Under the pieces are notes generated by a model, which worked only from the letters and a program-made list of their open reading frames with translations, did not search any database and was not told the origin of the DNA. The position numbers were made by a program, and so were the translations under genes. Shown piece by piece: positions 59,926 to 64,000 of a stretch of DNA of 64,000 nucleotides (its first letter is position 1; each line of letters starts with the position of its first letter). Source of the DNA: Nitrospirota bacterium (GTDB lineage: Bacteria > Nitrospirota > Nitrospiria > Nitrospirales > Nitrospiraceae); the NCBI GenBank assembly GCA_040755395.1, contig JBFMAX010000004.1:62001-126000 (forward strand), written 5' to 3'.

Positions 59926-61251
59926 TCAGGAGGACGAGCTGGGTTCCCGCTTGGGTCGGCCGACGGACACATAGTGAAATCCGAAGCCGGCGATTCGAGC
60001 AGGATCATACACGTTTCGCAGATCGATCAGAGTCGGGCGCCGCAGGGCCGTTTTCAACCGATCGAAATCCAGGTTCCGGAACTGGTTCCATTCCGTCACG
60101 ATGATCAGCGCGTCGGACCCTTCAGCCGCATCGTACGCGTCCTTGCACGGCACGATGCCGGGGAGCAGTTTGCTTCCTTCCTCAAGGGCGGCCGGATCGT
60201 AGGCGCGGATGACGGCCCCTTCCTTCATCAATTGCTGCGCGATCGCCAACGCCGGTGCCTCCCGCAAGTCGTTCGTGTTCGGTTTGAATGACAGCCCGAG
60301 CAGGCCCAATGCCTTGCCTTTCACACCGCCGACCGCGTCCCGAATTTTTTCTACCATGCGTTGACGCTGCTGGGCGTTGACGCGCGCCGCCGCGCTGGCG
60401 ATTTCCAACTGATAGCCCACCCGTTCGCCGGTCTGCACGAGCGCGGCCAAGTCCTTGGGGAAACAGGAACCGCCGAAGCCGGGACCCGCGTGAAGAAACT
60501 TGCTGCCGATACGGTGGTCCAAGCCCATACCCTTGGCGACCACCTGGACATCCGCGCCGACCTGCTCGCACAGGTTGGCGATCTCGTTGATGAACGAGAC
60601 TTTCGTGGCCAGAAATGCGTTGGACGCGTATTTGATCATTTCGGCTGTCGCAATATCCGTGACCACGAACGGCGTCTCGATCAGGTACAGGGGGCGATAG
60701 AGATCCTTCATGATCGCGATGGCGTGATCGCTGTCGGCTCCGATCACCACGCGGTTGGGCCGCAAGAAGTCTTCGATGGCCGAGCCCTCGCGCAGGAATT
60801 CCGGATTCGACACGATGTCGAAGCGATATGAACTGGACAGATTCGCCTTGATGACCTCCCGGAGTTTCTCGCCCGTGCCGACCGGCACGGTGGACTTGGT
60901 CGCGATGACTTTGTAACCGTTCATGTTCTTGGCGATGCCGCGCCCGACTTCTTCGACATAAGAGAGATCGGCTGAGCCGTCCGCGCGGGACGGCGTACCA
61001 ACGGCGATGAACAGCACCAGAGCTTGGTCGACGGCCTTGGCGATGTCGGTGGTAAAAGCTAGACGGTTTTCTCTCAGGCCTTTGGCGACCAATTCGGTGA
61101 TGCCCGGTTCGTAAAAAGGCACCGCGCCCTTTTCCAACATGGCGATCCGTCGAGCGTCGGTGTCCATGCAGGTCACGTTGACTCCGAATTCGGCGAAGCA
61201 CGCCCCGGTCACCAATCCGACATAGCCAGTTCCGATGACGCTGATGTGCAT
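59926..61251 (-). CDS. ugd: UDP-glucose 6-dehydrogenase
   Basis: A 441-residue NAD-dependent enzyme making UDP-glucuronate. NAD motif: VIGTGYVGLVTGACFAEFG; catalytic Cys in GFGGSCFPKDLAAL near residue 260; other blocks STVPVGTG, NPEFLREGSAI and GLSFKPNTNDLREAPAL. GGAGG lies 9 bases before the ATG. Its product would feed the 4-epimerase at 22224 to give UDP-galacturonate for surface polysaccharide. It converges with the HEAT cluster. Confidence 0.95.
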   Translation of the reverse strand: MHISVIGTGYVGLVTGACFAEFGVNVTCMDTDARRIAMLEKGAVPFYEPGITELVAKGLRENRLAFTTDIAKAVDQALVLFIAVGTPSRADGSADLSYVEEVGRGIAKNMNGYKVIATKSTVPVGTGEKLREVIKANLSSSYRFDIVSNPEFLREGSAIEDFLRPNRVVIGADSDHAIAIMKDLYRPLYLIETPFVVTDIATAEMIKYASNAFLATKVSFINEIANLCEQVGADVQVVAKGMGLDHRIGSKFLHAGPGFGGSCFPKDLAALVQTGERVGYQLEIASAAARVNAQQRQRMVEKIRDAVGGVKGKALGLLGLSFKPNTNDLREAPALAIAQQLMKEGAVIRAYDPAALEEGSKLLPGIVPCKDAYDAAEGSDALIIVTEWNQFRNLDFDRLKTALRRPTLIDLRNVYDPARIAGFGFHYVSVGRPKREPSSSS

Positions 61252-61326
61252 AGTGGAAAGCCTCCAGAAGCTGAGCGATCGTATCGCCGGATCGTCCGGC
61301 GGTCATGTCCAGGCCGACGGAGAGCG

Positions 61327-61356
61327 AGTATAGCAAAGCGTCGAAGAGCCAGCCAA
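61327..61356 (-). promoter_or_regulatory. sigma70-like promoter for ugd
   Basis: Minus strand: TTGGCT (61351-61356) and TATACT (61327-61332), 18 bases apart, about 75 bases before the ATG. Confidence 0.5.
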
Positions 61357-61415
61357 CGAATTCGTCTTCTTCAGCGCCCATGTGCGGCCGATTCTACGGG
61401 CGTCAGGTTCCTCGA

Positions 61416-61445
61416 TTGACACCCATCCGAACCGTTCAGTAGAAT
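61416..61445 (+). promoter_or_regulatory. Strong sigma70 promoter for the CBS gene
   Basis: TTGACA (61416-61421) and TAGAAT (61440-61445) with 18-base spacing; leader of ~30 bases before the ATG at 61482. Confidence 0.7.
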
Positions 61446-61481
61446 TTTGGCTTCGCGAGGACACCAGGGAGGATTCGCGTC

Positions 61482-61892
61482 ATGGCACCGCAGACGGGAG
61501 CGATTTTGCGTCCTCTGGCGGTCATGATGAGCCGGGCGCTCAAGACGGTCGGCCCCGACGCGACCCTCCTGGAAGCCGCGAGACAGATGCGCGACGCCAA
61601 GGTCGGTGCGTTGCTGGTGGGCGAACGGGATGTCTACCTAGGCGTCGTCAGTGAGTCCGATCTGGTGCGCAAGGCGATGGCCGAGGGAGTCGATGCTCGC
61701 CAGACCCGCGTCCGCTCGGTGATGAGCAGCCCCCTGATCACGATCGAGATCGATCGCTCCGCGCATGACGCCAGCGACCTCATGGCGGAGAAAGGCATCC
61801 GGCACTTGGTCGTCACCGAAGAAGGCCAAATCGTCGGCATTCTTTCCGTTCGCGATCTGCTCCGGTACTTCAAGAACTGGGGGACGTTGTGA
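61482..61892 (+). CDS. Two-CBS-domain protein
   Basis: A 136-residue protein with a tandem CBS pair (MSRALKTVGPDATLLEAARQMRDAKVGALLVGE and MSSPLITIEIDRSAHDASDLMAEKGIRHLVVTE). It should bind an adenosine nucleotide and act as a stand-alone sensor. GGGAGG precedes the ATG. Followed by a membrane synthase-like gene after 64 bases. Confidence 0.88.
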   Translation: MAPQTGAILRPLAVMMSRALKTVGPDATLLEAARQMRDAKVGALLVGERDVYLGVVSESDLVRKAMAEGVDARQTRVRSVMSSPLITIEIDRSAHDASDLMAEKGIRHLVVTEEGQIVGILSVRDLLRYFKNWGTL

Positions 61893-61956
61893 TCCCTCAT
61901 CCCGCGCCGATATCCGTTCGAACCCGACCAGGCGACTCGATGGGTCCCGCAGCTAC

Positions 61957-63549
61957 ATGACCACGGGACCAGGTTCCCCTCAATCCTCTACGGTACTGTT
62001 GCTGGTGACCGCGCTCATCTCTGGGGCCGTCGTGATGGCGCTGGAGATGCTCGGCAGCCGGTTGCTGGCGCCTGTCTTCGGAAATTCCTTGTACGTGTGG
62101 GGCGCGCTGATCGGCGTGATCCTGGCGGCGATGAGCAGCGGCTATGCCTTCGGCGGGTGGTTGTCGGATCGACGGCCCGGCGAGAAGGTCCTGGCGTGGC
62201 TTCTGCTGTTTTCCGGGGGCTGGACCTTTCTGCTGGCGTGGAGCGGGCATCCCGTCATGTTCAAGGTCGCCGCGCTGACGGACGACCCGCGATGGGGACC
62301 TTGCTTGGCGGCGAGCTTCTTACTGGCCCCTCCGGCGTTTGGTCTCAGCGGGGTGCTCCCAGCTCTTCTCCGCCTCGCCGTGAAGGACATGGGATATTTG
62401 GGGCGACATGCCGGGCGCATGATCGCAGTCTCGACGGTGGGGAGCTTGGTCGGAACCTGGGGCACGGCCTTCTTTCTTTTGTCCTGGCTTGGAACCCTGG
62501 CGCTGATCGGCTGGTTGGGGGGGATTCAGATTGCGCTCGGGTTTCTCTGGTTCGGGCGAGGGGCTGCGTTCCGAACACGGTCCCTTCTCTCCGTTCTCGG
62601 CGGGCTGTTCCTTCTGGGAGGATTGGTGAGCCTGGGCGGCCTGGCGATTTATCGTATCCAACAACTGCCGAAGCCCGTGTATCAGGTGGACAGTCCCTAC
62701 CAGCAGGTCCGCGTGCGGGACGACGACGTGTTTCGCTATCTGATCCTCGATCGGACCTTCCATGCCGTGATGTGGAAGGCCGACCCCGTCACGCTGTTCT
62801 TGCCTTACAGCCAACTGTTTGTCGCGGCTCTTGCGCTCGTGCCTGAGCCCACGCGCGGCTTGATTCTGGGGCACGGCGGCGGATCAATGGCGAAATGGCT
62901 GGCTCGGACCTGGCCGGACCTGGAGCTGGACGTGGTCGAGGTCGATCCTGCCGTCGTGCGTGTCGCAGAGCAGTATTTCGATTATCACCCGCCTCCGTGG
63001 CACCATATCCATGTCAAAGATGCGCGAGCGTTCCTCCGCTCCACGGCAGCGACCTACGATGTGATCTGGATCGACGTCTTCGCCAGGCATATGGTGCCGT
63101 TCCACCTCACGACCAAGGAGTTTTTTTCGGAAGTGCGAGCTCACCTGAAACCCGACGGCGTCGCCGTCGTCAATTTGGCCACATCGGGAGAAGGCGGGGA
63201 TCGCTTGCGGGAGAGCGCCGTCGTGCAAACGTTGCATACGGTGTTCCCAGCCGTCGAATCGTTCGGAGTGAAAGGCCCCTGGCGGACGAAACCCCAGGAC
63301 GCGCAGAATCTGCTCTTCTTTGCCGGATCTCCCTTCGAGCGAATGACCTTCGAGCAATTTGTGAACCGGGTCAGCACCCTTGCGGCGGACGGACGGCTTC
63401 CAATGGAAGCGCTGGCGTTGTTGTCGACGCGCAAGACGGGTACCTGGCCGGCAGGTCTTGCCCTCACGGATGACTATGCTCCCTACGATCTCCTGATCGG
63501 ACGCGCAGTCGATGACGGGGGACCGGGGCCTACAGGCTCATCGCAATGA
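61957..63549 (+). CDS. Membrane-fused spermidine-synthase-like protein
   Basis: A 530-residue protein. Residues ~8-230 form about seven membrane helices (VVMALEMLGSRLLAPVFG, SSGYAFGGWLSDRRPGEK). The C-terminal ~290 residues are a class I methyltransferase/spermidine synthase-like domain with the nucleotide motif LILGHGGGSMAKWLART and EVDPAVVRVAEQYFDYH. This is the fused MFS-SpdSyn architecture that is common in bacteria; whether it makes polyamines is unproven. Start 61957 gives the first membrane helix; upstream codons lie within the CBS-gene gap. Confidence 0.82.
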   Translation: MTTGPGSPQSSTVLLLVTALISGAVVMALEMLGSRLLAPVFGNSLYVWGALIGVILAAMSSGYAFGGWLSDRRPGEKVLAWLLLFSGGWTFLLAWSGHPVMFKVAALTDDPRWGPCLAASFLLAPPAFGLSGVLPALLRLAVKDMGYLGRHAGRMIAVSTVGSLVGTWGTAFFLLSWLGTLALIGWLGGIQIALGFLWFGRGAAFRTRSLLSVLGGLFLLGGLVSLGGLAIYRIQQLPKPVYQVDSPYQQVRVRDDDVFRYLILDRTFHAVMWKADPVTLFLPYSQLFVAALALVPEPTRGLILGHGGGSMAKWLARTWPDLELDVVEVDPAVVRVAEQYFDYHPPPWHHIHVKDARAFLRSTAATYDVIWIDVFARHMVPFHLTTKEFFSEVRAHLKPDGVAVVNLATSGEGGDRLRESAVVQTLHTVFPAVESFGVKGPWRTKPQDAQNLLFFAGSPFERMTFEQFVNRVSTLAADGRLPMEALALLSTRKTGTWPAGLALTDDYAPYDLLIGRAVDDGGPGPTGSSQ

Positions 63550-63812
63550 TATGAAAGCGTTGAAGAAATTGGTGCAGGCTCGCGCGCCGGCTCGCCGGAC
63601 AGCGGGTCGCAGGGCCTCCCGAACTACAAGCTTGCTTCCCTTTTAACCCCTATGTTATAAGGTGTGCCACTCGACGCAGTGAAAATTTCGTGTCTTGACG
63701 GCAAAAGAGAAAGCAGAGGATAGGCTTTTCTGGGCGAGTTTAACAATCCGTGGGCTTGGCGAGAGTTCTTTACTAACCTAATCACTTCTCTTTTTCATTA
63801 AGGAGGTAGGTC

Positions 63813-64000
63813 ATGGGCAAGATGATCTTATCTGTCTTTTTTGGCCTAGTCATGGTTGTGGCCGGCGCCTCGGGAGCCTTCGCTCACCAGGCTGGCGGCG
63901 TCGAAATCGGCGATCTCGAAACAGGATCCGTGGTCGGTCAACCGTTCAAGGAGTTGGTGGTTGACGCCGAATTCCATGCGGTTGAGATCGGAAACGTCAA
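63813..64000 (+). CDS. Exported hypothetical protein (cut by the window edge)
   Basis: At least 62 residues are seen. A signal peptide (MGKMILSVFFGLVMVVAGASGAFA) leads to HQAGGVEIGDLETGSVVGQPFKEL. TAAGGAGG lies just before the ATG. TTGACG at 63695-63700 with a weak GATAGG at 63719 is a possible promoter. The frame continues past 64000. Confidence 0.7.
   Translation, partial: MGKMILSVFFGLVMVVAGASGAFAHQAGGVEIGDLETGSVVGQPFKELVVDAEFHAVEIGNV

Noticed and set aside
63551-63646. 31-residue basic ORF after the synthase-like gene
   Set aside because: No ribosome-binding site and composition (Arg/Ala-rich) typical of chance reading in GC-rich DNA.
1-64000. CRISPR array, tRNA or rRNA genes
   Set aside because: No regularly spaced direct repeats, and no tRNA- or rRNA-like conserved sequences were seen on either strand.

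Overview
The window looks like a chromosomal stretch of a GC-rich (roughly 60-63% by eye) diderm bacterium. Nitrospirota, Nitrospira-like, is my best guess; it rests on general gene content (tandem DUF3015 proteins, PGPGW protein, MlaA lipoprotein, DsrE/TusA proteins, many HEAT-repeat proteins) and not on a marker gene. I saw no rRNA, tRNA, CRISPR array, transposase or integrase. Genes are dense and mostly of housekeeping or envelope type.

Layout. 0-9.5 kb: AIM24 protein, M48 protease overlapping a metallophosphoesterase, two tandem DUF3015 proteins, a DUF4105 (Lnb) protein, a FlgO-like lipoprotein, an alpha/beta hydrolase, a TPR lipoprotein and MlaA. 9.6-20.5 kb: threonine-to-glycine operon tdh-kbl, TonB-C-like protein, alcohol dehydrogenase, two SUMF1-like proteins, hemD, a frameshifted four-helix-bundle gene, VOC and metallo-beta-lactamase proteins. 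20.5-23.3 kb: sugar genes (oxidoreductase/acetyltransferase fusion, UDP-sugar epimerase). 23.3-26.1 kb: a lower-GC island of three small ORFs, including a retropepsin-like protease, between two ~300-nt hairpin elements that are related to each other and lie in opposite orientation. 26.1-33.2 kb: HAD phosphatase, CPA2 antiporter, exported Lon-like protease, Rieske oxygenase, DsrE-TusA unit and two small unknown genes.

33.2-41.4 kb holds a complete histidine-degradation route to glutamate in two convergent clusters: hutI-ftcD on plus and hutH-(exported 138-aa protein)-hutU on minus, with rpsU, nth and a dsrE-like gene between them. 41.4-47.7 kb: PGPGW protein, polA (decayed proofreading domain), a large membrane glycosyltransferase-like protein and a GT2. 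47.8-51.2 kb: an unknown hydrolase-like protein and two coupled exported proteins. 51.5-59.9 kb: a phosphatase-fold protein without its metal ligands, then five HEAT-repeat genes with an opposing beta-propeller gene among them. 59.9-64 kb: ugd, CBS protein, membrane-spermidine-synthase fusion and the start of an exported protein cut by the window edge.

Two non-coding features stand out. One is the pair of long hairpin elements around the foreign cassette. The other is a set of about ten intergenic imperfect inverted repeats, each built from one short repeated word that differs from locus to locus, sitting at gene ends or between operon genes. Several good sigma70-type promoters could be read directly (upstream of dsrE, the Rieske gene, hutI, ugd, the CBS gene and the beta-propeller gene).
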